From positions 368,963-432,962 of the forward strand of contig ML976717.1 in assembly GCA_010015655.1 (NCBI GenBank): a DNA stretch of 64,000 nucleotides, read 5' to 3'. Shown here in pieces: positions 1-11,390 of the stretch (the stretch's first letter is position 1; every line of letters starts with the position of its first letter). This DNA is from Bimuria novae-zelandiae CBS 107.79 (taxonomy: Eukaryota > Ascomycota > Dothideomycetes > Pleosporales > Didymosphaeriaceae). A program made the translations under genes and the position numbers. The notes under the pieces are model-generated. The model made no database searches and had not been told where the DNA came from. It saw only the letters and a program-made list of their open reading frames with translations.

Positions 1-1023
1 TAAGTCTAAGGTATTAGTTAATATCTCTAGCTCTAATTCTGACCTAGCTTCTTCTTTAGCTCTATATACTTTGCTAGTCTTTTTGTTAGATTCCCTGGAC
101 TTAATAGGTAGCTTAGGTAGCTTTAGAGGGAATGGCTTCTTCTTCCTTCGCTTCTTTTCAGCTTTATATTCCCTTAGGAGCTTTCGAGCCTTCACAAGCT
201 TTGAATAGTCTCGCATATAGTGAGATTCGTCGTAAAGGTAGCACTAGATGCCAGACGTAGCGCTAGGTTTAGAGTCAGATAACAGCTCCCTGTTGCCTCG
301 CTTATGGGGCAGAACGTACTTGTGGGCTTTTCAGAATGCTAAAAGAGCTTGTTTATTAGTATCTTGCTAGTCTCGGACCTCCTTCTCTTCTAGAAACTTA
401 AGCTTTTGTTCAACAGTGAGGTTAAGCTAAGCATTCAGGGTGTTAATTATAGTCTTAAAACTTAGAGGGAGTAATCTAATAAGAATAAGTAGTAATGTAG
501 TATCTTTATAGGCTCTATTAGTATTAGCGTCTGCTAAGACAAGCTTACGCTGGTAATCTTTTAGCTTTTCTTATAATCTAATAATTATGCTCTTAGAATC
601 GAATGTAAATATCTAGATCCTAGTTATATACATGTTGGCGGCGATAGCGTTAGCTTAGGTGTACTTCTTTCGCAGGTAAGCCCAGAACTAGAAGGCAGTG
701 TTATACTTATTAACTAGGGCCTAGTCGTTATTACTAAAAGATCTAAATAAAAGGTTAATTATAATTACCTTATCCTCTAGGTACTTGTCTCTCTTGTCAA
801 CATTAATGCGGGCCTTAACAGTCTTGTTGTCTATAATGTCTAGTCCTTTTACAGTATCTAACAGGTCTTTAGCAATAGCAATTTAGTAGTGCTCCTCTAG
901 GCTTCTCTCGCACACGTAAAAGACTCTTTTCCCTCTTAGCTTAACTTTATTCCGGCGGAACCAACTATCATAATTCTCCGCTGTAAGTTTAGGAATCTCC
1001 CACTGTCCCTTCTCTTCGGCCAT
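1..1023 (-). pseudogene. Decayed Ty1/copia Gag polyprotein (5' part)
   Basis: Read on the minus strand from an ATG at 1023, the N-terminus contains the block KLTAENYDSWFRRNKVKLRG, typical of fungal copia Gag proteins (DUF4219/UBN2-like). The frame can be followed to position 1 through repeated TAG/TAA codons. Near 190-245 it has a zinc-knuckle relic, CYLYDESHYMRD, in which the second and last cysteines are replaced by tyrosine; this fits TGT/TGC to TAT/TAC, i.e. G-to-A RIP. A lysine/arginine-rich stretch follows, as expected after a nucleocapsid knuckle. The element runs off the left edge, so protease, integrase and RT are not visible. Non-functional. Family confident, clade not. Confidence 0.8.
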
Positions 1024-1065
1024 TATATGTGTTCGGACGTAAGGAGGCTCACATGTGTCGATTGC

Positions 1066-1200
1066 AGGCGATGCGGGCGATACGGGCGATATAGGCGGTG
1101 CAGGTGGTGTAGACGATGCAGGCGATGCAGGCGATGCAGGCGATGCAGGCGATGCAGGCGATGTAGGCAATACAGGCGATAAGGTAATGCAGGCGATGCG
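1066..1200. repeat. 9-bp minisatellite (GCAGGCGAT)n
   Basis: About a dozen tandem or near-tandem copies of the 9-mer gcaggcgat, with G/A and C/T variants at both edges, lie just 5' of the copia Gag start on its coding strand. The unit is a multiple of three, so it makes spurious open frames in several phases (Ser-Pro-Ala repeats on one strand, Gly-Asp-Ala on the other). I treat it as a simple repeat and not as protein coding. Confidence 0.8.
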
Positions 1201-1274
1201 TTATGCTGCAGGCGGTGCAGTCGTTATCAATTCTCAAGCGTAGAGAAGGTGTGTATAGGTAAAGTTAATTCTTA

Positions 1275-1450
1275 CTTAAATCTGAGTCCTACGCGACTCT
1301 AGTTAATAACTAATTTTTTTCGCGAATTATAGCTAAGTCCTGCGTAACTCTTAAGGTTTAATTTTTTCTTAAATCTAAGTCCTGCGCAACTCTAGTAGTA
1401 ACTAATTCCTTTCGCGAATTATAGCTAAGTCCTGCGCGACTCTAGAGAAA
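1275..1450. repeat. Four ~50-bp tandem repeats, probable retroelement leader
   Basis: The core gctaagtcctgcgcgactct recurs with changes near 1280, 1333, 1375 and 1427. Copies alternate with an AT-rich spacer containing taactaatt and cgcgaattata. The array lies upstream of the minus-strand copia Gag, where an untranslated leader or LTR would sit. I could not define LTR ends. Confidence 0.6.
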
Positions 1451-1574
1451 CAATAACGTTAATTAGTAACTAGGCTTATAACCTATTAGAACAAGGTCCC
1501 TCTAGTAGTATAACTACTATAAATAACTAAGTAAGTAAGGGACAAGGCGGGGTAACTATAACGTATTATATTAA

Positions 1575-2520
1575 CTATCGTGTGTAGCGTACCAGATTAA
1601 ACAAGCTATCGTGAGGTACAATCTGTACAATCGAGCAGGGACCACCAGGCTTGGCACTCTTCTGTACAGCAAGTACCACAAGCCTACCTTCCACCAATCT
1701 GGACTGAACCCATATATTCTCAACAAGGCTACTATATACGCTTAATGCTAAGAGCTCTCTCTGCAACCTGTGTAGCCTTTAAGTTATAAATTAAGGTATT
1801 GTCTTCTATTAAGATACTCTCTCTCCTTGTAGCCTCGCTGTTCGCGTTCTGGTGAGCTAGAACTGCAGGCAGCATGTAGTTAATATAGCTAGCTGAATCT
1901 AGCGTGTGCTGCTTGTTCCAGTTCTTCTTAACAAAGACTAGAGGGCCTTTTACTGCAGGCGAGATAATTGACCAGACCATCCAGGCTGAGTATTTCTTAA
2001 ATTTAGGAATACAGCAGCTAGGTAGAAACTTCTCGCCAGCTCGTCAAGTAACGTAAACCTGGCCATGGCCCTGCCCAGCCCGAACTGACATCTCGTCGCT
2101 CCACGAGACAGTATCCCATTGCTCCTCAGTCCAGAACACGTGATCCCATGCCCACATGAGACGATCGTGCATATGCTCAGGCGTGAGCAGAGGCTTCTCT
2201 GTAGCCTTCCGGCGGTGGTAGAGCTCCTTCTCAAAGGCCTTAATGAGTGAGCGGCGGCAGACATTGATTCCTAGCTCCTTGGCAATCGTCTCACGAGTCT
2301 TCCGTCTCTGCTTAGCGTTCTCAGTAGCATGGCGTACAACGAGTTGTTAAAGGGGTGTATTAATGATAGGACGCCTGTCTTGAGGTTTCTAAAGCGTCTT
2401 TGGCGTAGCAATGCAATTAGAGACAGTTAATCGAGGTATACTAAGATGCTAAGTAATGGCTGGAGCCTTCTAACTAAGCTTAGCTAAGGTGTGTATTTTA
2501 ACTCGTTCTTTATAAGAGAG
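1575..2520 (-). pseudogene. Decayed Tc1/mariner-type transposase
   Basis: On the minus strand an N-terminal helix-turn-helix is readable from about 2515 (KERVKIHTLAKLS followed by SIPRLTVSNCIAT). Next come the AT-hook-like KPQDRRPIINTP and then RHATENAKQRRKTRETIAKELGI. The DDE region begins at WDTVSWSDEMSV near 2100 (first catalytic Asp). It continues through MVWSIISPAVKGPLVF and ILIEDNTLIYNLKATQ (second Asp, with the usual following residues mutated) to SSLVENIWVQSRL, which matches the PDLNPIENVW block with key residues lost. Stops and frame changes interrupt it. Flanking TIRs were not found. A dead copy. Confidence 0.82.
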
Positions 2521-3071
2521 TTATTAATTTAGTGTTTTTAGCATGGTAGTTAATGAGCGCGCATGGCTGTTTGGGAATAAAATACCTTAGCTTTATAGTA
2601 TTACGCTTATAAATTAAGGTATCGTATCCTGAACCTTCCATGCACGGCCATACGCACTGATGTCTTGCCACCCTCGTGTCAGGCCGTACAGGAAGCCCTC
2701 TTGTAGATGGGGAATTATTACGTCAAGAAGTGGTAAGGCGGTCTTTTGCCGTATATTTAGGAGCGGACTGATTAGTCAGTGGAGGTTCCACGTGACATGT
2801 ATGGTGTCCTGGGCTCACACTGCTAATACTATTACAACATTCTGCTACGACGCAGTGTGCTTACAACTGCCCAAGCTACTCGTCTAAAAGAGACTTCTTA
2901 TTCCTTGGCCTTAAATTTGTACCCTTTTCTTTATTAATATAGTGAACTTATCCTAAGTAGTCTGGATAATTAAATCCAGCTGCACTTCGTTTCGTATGAA
3001 ATGTTTCCAAAGTTGCCTTTCACAATTGTTCCCTCTTCTTTAGCTTAGGACGACTCAAAAGGTACTAGCTG
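2521..3071. other. Intergenic, no supported gene
   Basis: It holds the 5' flank of the Tc1-like fossil and the 3' flank of the kinase gene. An open frame of 75 codons at 2660-2887 (+) has no recognisable motif, and I do not call it. No TIR, tRNA or terminator structure was evident. Confidence 0.5.
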
Positions 3072-4627
3072 TCAAAGCCTATTAATATCATTCCTCCAGG
3101 CTAGTACATCTAGTCTCCAAAAGTTGCCCGTTTGATCGAGTTGATATGGATCTTTCGCCATCCAGTCCGAGTACTTTTTGATGACTTTGGCGGCATGTTC
3201 TGGCGTAGTACGGTACCATTCGACATGTGCTTTATGGCATCCTTCACAGCGGTTCTCCTCAAATCGAAGGTCCCTCAACTCGGTTGTTACAAGCCTTTCA
3301 ACACGACGAGCATTTGCAATAAGCACTCTCTCACCTGTACTCTGTTGCTCATACTCCTGTACACGATGCTTGCAATTTTTCTCCCATTCCTTCAGCCGGC
3401 GAGGGACATCCATTGCGGTACCGATCTTAATAAAGTCCGGATTGTGCAGCCGCAAAGAATATATATATACTGCCCAGGCCTTTCTTGTTCAAGGAGAGGA
3501 CTTCGTATCAACACCCTTATCGCGGCTTGTACTGAGAAACGGTGTCGGTAGGGTGTGAAGGCTGGGCCGTTTGAAAGTCTATCTTTTTTCCCTGTAAATA
3601 GGTTCTCGTGCAATTCCTCGACTTCTCCATTAGACGCTGTGATCTCTCCCTCTTCCATCGTGTTTTGCGGTGTACTGGAATCAGAACTCTCACAATTCTT
3701 GCAAAAGAGCTTGTACGCCAGATCTGAGTGAGAATCTTGTATACTTCGCATACGATGGAGAAGAGCTTCAGCGTCCATGCGGTCTGCGCTTCCAGGTTTC
3801 AGCATGTCGTGAAAAACGAGGAACAACTGGCCTAATTTGGTATTGGACGCTCCGATATGAATGAGAGTGTTCTGGAGGTCGTCGACCCTATGCCAATAGG
3901 GACGTGGATCCGACGCTCCTAAATCAGCATCGGGTGACAGAAAGGCCATTATCTCAATGAAAACACAGCCAAGAGAGAAGACGTCTGATTTCCTGTTTCT
4001 CGGATCCCAGTTTGCGACTTCCGGAGCACGATAGCGGTCTGTGAAGGCTTCCGGTCTGCCAGTAGTGGTAGTATCCTGCTCACTTGCATCAAATGCAATG
4101 CCAAAATCTGTATAGATCATATGGCCATCGTGCACTAATATATTCTGCGGTTTCATATCCTTGTGTCGAATTGTGTGGCTATGAATAAACGCCAGACCAC
4201 TTGCAAGGCATCCGAATGAGCGACCGAGGACAGAATGTTGCTCTGTTGTTAGGGGTTCTCCTGCATCTTGAATTCTTCGAAGATAGGCTCTAAGATCTCC
4301 ATCGCGGGCGACTGGGGTGAGGAGCATGCCAAGCTCGTGTCCGTAAGCATACGACCAATGTATTTGGATAATATGCGAATGTGAGTGTAACCGCTTGATA
4401 ATATCGATCTCGTTCTTAAACGCTTGCTTAAACTTTTCAGGTTCCGGGCCATAGTACTGACGAAAAGCCTTATGCGCAAATTTTCGGCCGGTCGTTTTGT
4501 CTTCTACTATGTCGACCACAGCACTCATACCTATGCCTAGTCTGTCGACATGTCGGAAAGGTAACATGCTGCGGCTTGTAATTTCTCTGTGCTCGCCTCG
4601 GCGAAACGGCGTGCTAGACTGTGGCAT
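3072..4627 (-). CDS. Ser/Thr protein kinase fused to T5orf172-type GIY-YIG domain
   Basis: Residue numbers run from the ATG at 4627. An in-frame ATG at 4774 would add 49 unconserved residues. The kinase domain covers about residues 25-300: glycine loop LGIGMSAVV (30-38), Lys53, Glu73, catalytic loop HKDMKPQN (155-162), DFG at 174, APE at 201 and Asp215. After an acidic, serine-rich linker, a second frame at 3072-3455 encodes a GIY-YIG fold of the T5orf172/DUF1766 type: YIY, FIKIGTA, an Arg in VPRRLKEW, and a Glu in ARRVERL. The frames join either by a 71-nt GT-AG intron (3470-3540, giving 494 aa) or by loss of one TA in the TA run at 3461-3469. The first keeps the gene intact; the second implies a frameshift. 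Kinase certain, GIY-YIG very likely, partner and target unknown. Confidence 0.8.
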
Positions 4628-4934
4628 CTTCGAAGCAGACGGGAGAACGTTGAGTATCGAATGAAGAGGGAAAGAAAGCGTGCTCGAAATCAGGGTACGT
4701 CCTGCGATAAAAAGCAAGGCGGGCAGTCTTGGCGTGCTGTGCCGCAGCAGGCAGTAGCGCACTGCCACCCCCAATCAGGTTCAACGCCACACTTCTTCTG
4801 CAGTTATTAAGAGTTATCAGAGCAATCTCAAAGCAGTCACCTTGAACTGCGATCTAGAGACGTGAATTGCAGGTCGCATATTTCAGGTTCGTAGCGCCAA
4901 CAGCGTGTCAGCGCGGAAATATTTACAACAGTTA
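4628..4934. other. Upstream region of the kinase gene
   Basis: About 300 bases between the kinase ATG and the Fot1-like element. It presumably holds the kinase promoter and 5' UTR. I see no confident TATA box or other defined site. GC content falls sharply after about 4980, where RIP-affected transposon sequence begins. Confidence 0.4.
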
Positions 4935-4980
4935 CAGTGACCGTGCACGCCGTGCACACCTTCAGGCCGTGCACGCCTTA
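4935..4980. repeat. Left terminal inverted repeat of Fot1-like element
   Basis: It starts cagtgaccgtgcacgccgtg and contains three copies of GTGCAC. It matches the reverse complement of 6993-7039 with a handful of differences, mostly C/T and G/A. Confidence 0.88.
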
Positions 4981-5299
4981 GCGACCTGCTACACATCTTA
5001 AAAATAAGGCTATAGAGCCACGTATAATAGCTATTATCGCGAGAATTTTTGTTATAATAGTCTACTAAGTTCTATAGTACTTACCCTACTCTTATTTCTT
5101 ATTTAGCTTTATTTTGCGGCCGCTGCGCGTGGTAACTAGTAAAGGTGCTAGTAATAGCGATGCCTTAATAATAACGCGAGTAGCACTACGCGCACGCTAT
5201 TTTTTAGTTATAGGCTTTATAAAAGGCTTACTTAAGGCCTTACGCTTGCCTATTTTAGGTATTTATATAGATTTAGTAGCGTTGCGCTTTTATTTCTTC

Positions 5300-6948
5300 T
5301 ATTACTTCTTAGCGTTATTAGTAGCCTTTTTCCTTACTTTCTCTTCTCTTACCCTCTCTTGTTTTACACGCCTCTACTACTTATCCTGCTTATCTTAAAG
5401 CTTTTTCTAGGCTTTTAGCTCCTTTTAATAAGCTTTATCTACCTTCTCTTATAGATTTTGTTCCTTATTAGCCTCGTAGCGCTCCTCAGCTTGGCGGATC
5501 TTACAAGGGGACTAAAGAATAGCTATACTATAAAACTCCTTATAATACTGTAGGTTAAGCCTCCTCTACTTATTTTTAGAGGGCTTAAGCTCTTTAATTA
5601 CGTTGCGTAGGCCTTCGTTTTCAAGCTGTACAAGCTGTGTATAGGCAAAGAGATGGGAGATAGTACGCCTTAACTACTATACCTCCTCTGCGTCCTAATT
5701 CTCCACCACCTAGGCTAGTATTTGGATAGCTTGCTTCTAGTTATCTACTATAATTAGTAAAGGTGTACGAGGCAGCCGCCTGCGCTTATTCTAGAATCTA
5801 TTAATAATTATAGCTACGTTTAGTGGCGATAGGCCCGTGACTTTAAAGGCCTTAAGAATAAGGCTTAGGGTGAAGGTTCTTATCTAGGACTTATAGAATA
5901 GGCGGAAGAAGTCGCGCTTCTTCACACCCACTAGGCCTTAAGTACTATAAAGGTGTTCAGTAAGCTGGTTTGTGTAGCTTGTACCCAGAGGTAAGAAGAG
6001 TGCTACATCGAGCGGCTATAACGTGTGGGTACTATAAGGAGGGAACACTAGTAGTAGTATCCTATTCCTATCGCAGTACTTAATAAAGGACCAGGTTATA
6101 TGCAAGCCGTGGCTATCTACTATAAGTAGTCGCTAACTTCTGCGTGCCTTCTCTTAAGTGTAGCGATTAAAGACCTGTTCTAGCCACGTAAGGCCAACCT
6201 CGTCGTTTATCTAGCCTAAGGGCGTTATAGTAATAAACACTAAGTGCTTTTCTGCGTCTATATCCTCCACCTAGGACAATTGTATCTCGTTGGGAGCGCC
6301 TAGATAGATAACGCCTAGAGGCAGTGCCGAACCATTAGCGTAGACGCTTACGAGTATCAACACCTACTACCTATTACTATCTTGCATAGGTTGGCGCCTT
6401 ATTTTTAACTCTATAAAAGCCCTACTAAACACTCGTTTAGTGCGCCTATTAAGTACTCTAATCGCGAAGCCCTTCTTATCCATATTATATGTGTGCCGTA
6501 GCTTAATTAAGTATTCGGTGATCTTAGAGTGCACAAGCTTAAAGTATTATATATACTTCTTGCTACTATCGGCGTGGAGGCGCTGCGCATTAATAGCGTT
6601 GGCCCATTTATATAGGAGCTAGTCGCGGTGACGGTCAAGAAAGCAAGTAACCCACGAGTTAGAGACCCTCTCTATAGCCAATTCAGAAGCCATATTTTAT
6701 ACTATCTGCCTTGTAGGAGGTAGGCCTCGCTTAGTAAGCTTAACTATAAACTTACAAAGCTCTTACTCTTGTGTAAGGTAGAGTTTAAGTAGTTATTAAT
6801 TAGCGTTAGCACGCGACGCGATAACGCGTTAGTAATATTATAATAAAGTTATATAGTATATATTATGTTTTTTTATAATTGCCTAGTATAAAAGTTTACT
6901 TTCTATATCTACTATATCTACCTCTTTAAGCGCTTCTTCTAACGGCAT
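5300..6948 (-). pseudogene. Fot1/pogo-type DDE_1 transposase fossil
   Basis: The start at 6948 reads MPLEEALKEVDIVDIESKLL. A CENP-B-like DNA-binding part follows (ASELAIERVSNSWVTCFLDR), then YNMDKKGFAIRV, which carries the first catalytic Asp. The DDE_1 core is LLIVDSHGLHITW near 6120, followed by LLVFPPYSTHTLQPLDVALF near 6060, the signature proline/Leu-Gln-Pro block of this family. The lysine/glutamate-rich C-terminal tail runs to about 5300. In-frame TAG and TAA codons occur where Gln or Trp is expected, and the frame is otherwise readable. Inactive; killed by RIP-type mutation, not by large deletions. Confidence 0.87.
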
Positions 6949-6992
6949 TATAGTATTAAGTTATGTGGTTAAGGAGTATAGTAGATTTTTAG

Positions 6993-7039
6993 TAAGGGTG
7001 TGCACGGCCCAAAGGTGTGCACGGCGTGCACGGTTACTA
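6993..7039. repeat. Right terminal inverted repeat of Fot1-like element
   Basis: Reverse-complement match to 4935-4980, including all three GTGCAC motifs. The repeat ends in ggttacta and is directly followed by the start of a second related element at about 7053. Confidence 0.88.
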
Positions 7040-7052
7040 TACCGATTCTTGG

Positions 7053-8430
7053 CAGTGCGTGCACGCCATTACTACGTGCACGCGCAACACCAAAATCTAG
7101 CCCCGTAATATAAGGCTATAGAGACGCCCACAAAGTCAATTATCGCGAGATTTTATAGTGTTAAGGTCGCTAAGGCCTATAGATAATATCTATCTACTTA
7201 GATTATTAATATCTACTTAGTATTCTAATTAGGCGGCCCCTGCGCGTCAATAGTGTTAATACCAACGATGCTACCCTATCTAAATCTACACCTCTACTAA
7301 GGGCCTGCGCGGGCCTAATAACCTATTTCTATAGTACTAAGGGCTTTTTAGGAGCTAATTAAGTAATCTTAATTAATTATTAGTATTATTTTTAGGCCCT
7401 ATAAGCCTCTTAATTAAAGTATTTTTATAAAACTATATTAGCCTTCTACTGCGCGCGCGCCTTTCTATTAGCTATATAAGTAATACGCTTTTTATAGAGT
7501 AATTAGGCCTTAAGCTATTAATTAGCCCTATAAGATTTTATCTAATTAGCTTTTTAACGCTATTTCTACTCCTTATCTTAATTAAGTTAATATTAATAAT
7601 TACGGGCCCTCTATACGCTACAAGGTAACTAAAATATTACTTTACTATAATAGCTATTACTTTAATTAAGGGGTAAAAGTCTATTTTTCTTAGAGTGACG
7701 TTTCTTAGTTACTAAGGCCTTTTATAAGTACTTATTCTTATCCTCTAGGAGTAGTTTTTAGATAGTAATATAATATATAGTTTAGCTTAGTTACTTAGCC
7801 TAACTATTACCTCCTATATTAATAATAGCCTTTAAAAGTTAATTAATTTTCTGTTAATTTAACGCGCTAAGAGCTAACGTATTACTATTAAATATTTTTT
7901 AATTAGTTAATATTAATTAATTAAACCTATTAAGGATTCTTACTAAATTAAGTAATAATATACTAGTAGCTTTAAAGGCGTTAAGTATTAATTAGGACCT
8001 TATTATATTACTTTAGGCCTTTTAGAATAGTAGATAAAAGTCTTTTATAATAATAAAAAGTAGGCCCTAGCTAGCATAGATAAATACTATAAGCTTATTT
8101 AAATACGCTATTAATAGAGGCTTAAATATAAATATTTTAAGAGGCTACAGCGTATAGGTTATATAAAATAAATAAATAGCTAAGAGGATTCTATTACGGT
8201 TATAGTAATGAATAAAGTTTATAGTAAGGTAAGATTTATAATTATTAATAATTAATAATTAATATCTCCTAGAGTTTTATTTTATTAGGTAATTAAATAC
8301 CTACTCTAACTATAATAGTCTAATTTAATTATTGCTTTAGCTAGACTTGATAAGGTAATAAAGATATAATTATAATTAGGATCTATATCTTTTATCTACG
8401 TTAATTATATGTTGCTAGAGATAGACTGTG
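7053..8430 (-). mobile_element. Second, more decayed Fot1-like element (5' end clear, 3' end lost)
   Basis: It begins cagtgcgtgcacgcc, like the neighbouring element's left end. It shares further blocks in the same order: ataaggctatagag near 7110 (compare 5004), attatcgcgaga near 7140, and gcggccsctgcgcgt near 7231 (compare 5116). Minus-strand translation near 7600-8100 gives a lysine-rich transposase C-terminus (for example KALVTKKRHSKKNRLLPLN), but the frame is riddled with stops. No matching right TIR was seen, so the right limit is approximate. Confidence 0.6.
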
Positions 8431-8890
8431 TTAAGATCCCTAGGGGTAGCTGGTCCCTAAGGGCTAAGGTTAGTTCTCGGGCAGGAGTACTAGTAGGATA
8501 AGAGAAGGTCGTAGTAATAGCTTACGCTTATTACTAAGGTGTTAGTATTAAAGGTGTGTATAGTATAATTAAATTAACAAGGTTACTTATTTAGATCCAA
8601 ACGATAGATTAATAAATAGGTTAAATATAATAATAAAAGAGACTATCCTTGTGTCCCTATATACATAACCTGTCCCATAAATCCTAGGTGTCCTAAGAAT
8701 CCCAAAGTCCCATATGCCAAGATACTTCTAGGACGCCCGATATTTCTGGGACGCGTGACTTGGTCACGTGATCCGTGGCTAAGTCAGGAATCTTAGCTAG
8801 TTATATAGATAAGTGCCCATGCCCCGCTTCGTATTATATTAGGTCTTAATAGATCCTAATATTAGTTTCCTCCTCTAGACTTAATATCCT
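8431..8890. repeat. LTR-like non-coding remnant
   Basis: This non-coding stretch starts near tgtgttaagatccctagggg. It has a cytosine-rich middle (tcccataaatcctaggtgtc) and a CACGTGA-containing block near 8764, similar to fungal LTR promoters. It precedes a gag-like coding relic. Exact ends, a partner LTR and a primer-binding site were not found, so this remains a guess. Confidence 0.3.
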
Positions 8891-9039
8891 TATAAGTTAA
8901 CTACCTATAAAGCTACTTTTTTAATTTACCTAATACTATTATTCGCAAGCTAATTATCTTAAGTAAAATTATATATTTACTATAGTTACCTATTTATACT
9001 ATACTAAGAAGTAATTACCCTATTAGTTATTATTATTAT

Positions 9040-9480
9040 ACTTAAAGTGCATAAATTATATTTAGTATAGTAATTAAAAGTATAAGCTAGAGGATATTAC
9101 TTTACTAAATTATTTAAAAATAGATGCTAAGTTAAAAAGGGTAGAAAAGTTAGAGGCTAAGGAGGAGGTAAAACTTTAAGTAAAAGAAGAGCTCGCTTAC
9201 GCAGCGCTCTTACGTACTTATTTAGCATAAAAGAAGATAGCGCGTTTACGTAATTAGTATAAAAAGTTATATTAAAAGGAATAAGAGTTATTTAATTATA
9301 AGATATCTATAGTAGATAAGTTAGAAGCCCTAGAGGCTTATAAGAAACTAGCGTAGGTAATAGTATTAGTTAATCTAAATACTACTTTAGGCGCTAAGGT
9401 AATAGACTAGTCTATTATTTAGTTAAAGTCTTCCTTTTCTGCTGCGTAGTATTTATCTTTAATATAGTTACATTATAAGT
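9040..9480 (+). pseudogene. Coiled-coil-rich transposon protein fragment
   Basis: The + strand reads as a Leu/Lys/Glu-rich helical segment (KLKRVEKLEAKEEVKL, then ARLRN, then VDKLEALEAYKKLA). TAG codons occupy likely Gln positions. Such basic coiled-coil tails are common at the ends of fungal transposon proteins. The family cannot be fixed from this fragment. Confidence 0.4.
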
Positions 9481-11390
9481 CTCTTTTCCTTTAAAACTTT
9501 TTCTTATTACTTTAGTCTAGTAGTAGTAGTTATAGATTTTATTTCGTATTTTTTTTAAAAGTTGCTAGTAGTTCTTGCGAAGTTTAGATTCTAGTTTTTA
9601 TATATTTTCTAAATATAGGTATCCTTTCTACTAAACTAACTATTTTTATAAGAACTTATTATTTTAGAAATCTTCTTATTTAACTTTATTTTAATTTTTT
9701 TTATACTAATTTCTTTTTCTTTTTCTCTTTTATTTATATATTTATATTCTTACCTTTTTTTTAATAATTACTTTCTTTTTCTTAAACTTTCTCCTTAATC
9801 TACCCTTTTTTTTTTCTTTTTTATTTCTTAATACTCTTTCTTCTTAACTCTCTAAACTTTTATTTTTTTTATACTCTTTTCTTTTAACCCTTTACTTTTC
9901 TTTTTACTATTTTATTTTTAAAATACTTCTTTTTTTTACTCCCTCTTCCTTTTACCTACTATATGTTCTTTTTACTTTTTTATTTAATTTTTTCTTTTTT
10001 CTTTCTCTTCTCTCTTTTCTTTACCTCTTTAATTTAAAACTCTCTACATTTTTTAAATTATAAACCTTTAACCCTAATATTTTTTCTATTTCATAACTTT
10101 TTTTTTACACTCTTAACCCTTTCTAATTACTAATCTACTTTATACTTTTTTACTACTTATTTTATTTCTTTCTTTTACTTCTTTCTCTTATACTTTTTAT
10201 TAAATATGTTTGTCTTTTTTTTTTTTTTTTACAAAACTCTTTTTCTTCTTTTTTAATCTTTTAACAAAATTATTCCTTCTTCTATTTTTACTTCTAATCC
10301 TACTAATTTAATTTACTGACTTATAAAATTATTTATAAAATTTATTTACTTAATTCTTTTTTATATACCTTTTTATTTATTTATTTATTTATTTTTTCTC
10401 TTCTTTTTTTTATTTTATTATCTTTTCTAACTATTTACTTACTACTTAAACTCTCTATTTCTATTTTTCTAATTTTTTTCTTTTAATCTTTTTTTTTTTT
10501 TACTACTTTTCCTTTTTTCTTTCCTTTCTTTTTATACTTTTTCTCTACTCTTATTTTACTTTTTTCCCTTTTAACCTTTTTAAATCCCTAACCCTAATTT
10601 CTACTATAACCCTAACCCTAATTTCTACTATAACCCTAATTATTATTCTTATTATAATCCTTTATCACGCACTCCTACTACTATACTATACTATACTAAA
10701 CTACCTTTTTATTATTCTCTTTTTTAAACCTTTTTTTTATACTTCTACTCTCTTTTTCTTTACTTATATTTTTTTTAACTCTTTTCCCCCTACCATTTTT
10801 CCTTTTCACTAAAATACTTTATTTTTTATCTACTATTTTTTTACTTATAACCTTTTTGGTCTTGTTTCTTTATTTATAATTTAAAAAAAATCTTTTTTTA
10901 TTTTACCTTTATTATTAACTTGACTTTTATCCTTACTTTTTCTTAAAAACCCTAATAAAATTTCTACTAACTATACTTTTTTAACTTTCTTTATATTTTA
11001 TTTTTACCCTCTTAACTTCTTTTAAATTTTAAACCTTACTTTATATTTTTCTTTCTTTTATTAATTTTATATTTATTATTTTTAAAATCCCTAACCTTTT
11101 TTTTTCTCTAAAACCCTAATTCTTATATCTTTACTACTTACTTTTCTTTTTACTTTTACCTTCCTCTTTTTTCCTCTACCTTCTATTTCACCTTTTTATT
11201 TTATTTTTTAATTACCCTTTCTTTTTATAACTGTATTCCTCTTTCTACTCATATTATAATTTTATTTAAAAACTACTACCTTCCCCTTTTTCTTCTTATA
11301 TTTTTTTTAATTTTATTACTTTTTACTCTTCTTAATCTTATTACTCTTTACTTTTTTTAATCTTATTTTTTTATACTTTCTCTTACACTA
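9481..11390. repeat. AT-rich block with pyrimidine-only bias on + strand
   Basis: Nearly 2 kb in which the + strand is dominated by T and C (runs of ttt, ctt, tctt) with almost no G. Scattered ccctaa or aaccctt motifs are present. No coding potential. The strand asymmetry is not what RIP alone would give, because RIP acts on both strands. It may be heavily decayed telomere-like or purine-rich helicase-derived sequence. Confidence 0.7.
10584..10641. repeat. Interstitial telomere-like repeat cluster
   Basis: Two and a half copies of a 23-bp unit combine ccctaaccctaa with tttctactataa. The C-rich telomere strand is on the + strand. It lies inside the pyrimidine-rich block, 3' of the minus-strand TLH fossil. 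Confidence 0.8.

Larger units (their letters stand above)
4935..7039 (-). mobile_element. Fot1/pogo-like DNA transposon, RIP-inactivated
   Basis: It is bounded by matching inverted ends of about 46 bp, each with three GTGCAC motifs. TA or TA-like dinucleotides sit at both edges, as expected for a Tc1/mariner-superfamily element. Length is about 2.1 kb with one transposase frame on the minus strand. The interior is AT-rich and full of TAG/TAA. It lies immediately upstream of the kinase gene. Confidence 0.85.

Noticed and set aside
1055..1243. Overlapping open frames made of Gly-Asp-Ala or Ser-Pro-Ala repeats
   Set aside because: They result from a 9-bp minisatellite that is open in several phases; there is no start context or domain.
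4627..4774. Extended N-terminus of the kinase from the ATG at 4774
   Set aside because: The 49 added residues look like translated leader (no kinase homology, unlike the polar start at 4627), though the longer start cannot be excluded.
9481..11390. CRISPR-like or satellite array in the AT-rich block
   Set aside because: No conserved repeat-spacer periodicity; only low-complexity T/C runs and a few telomeric words.
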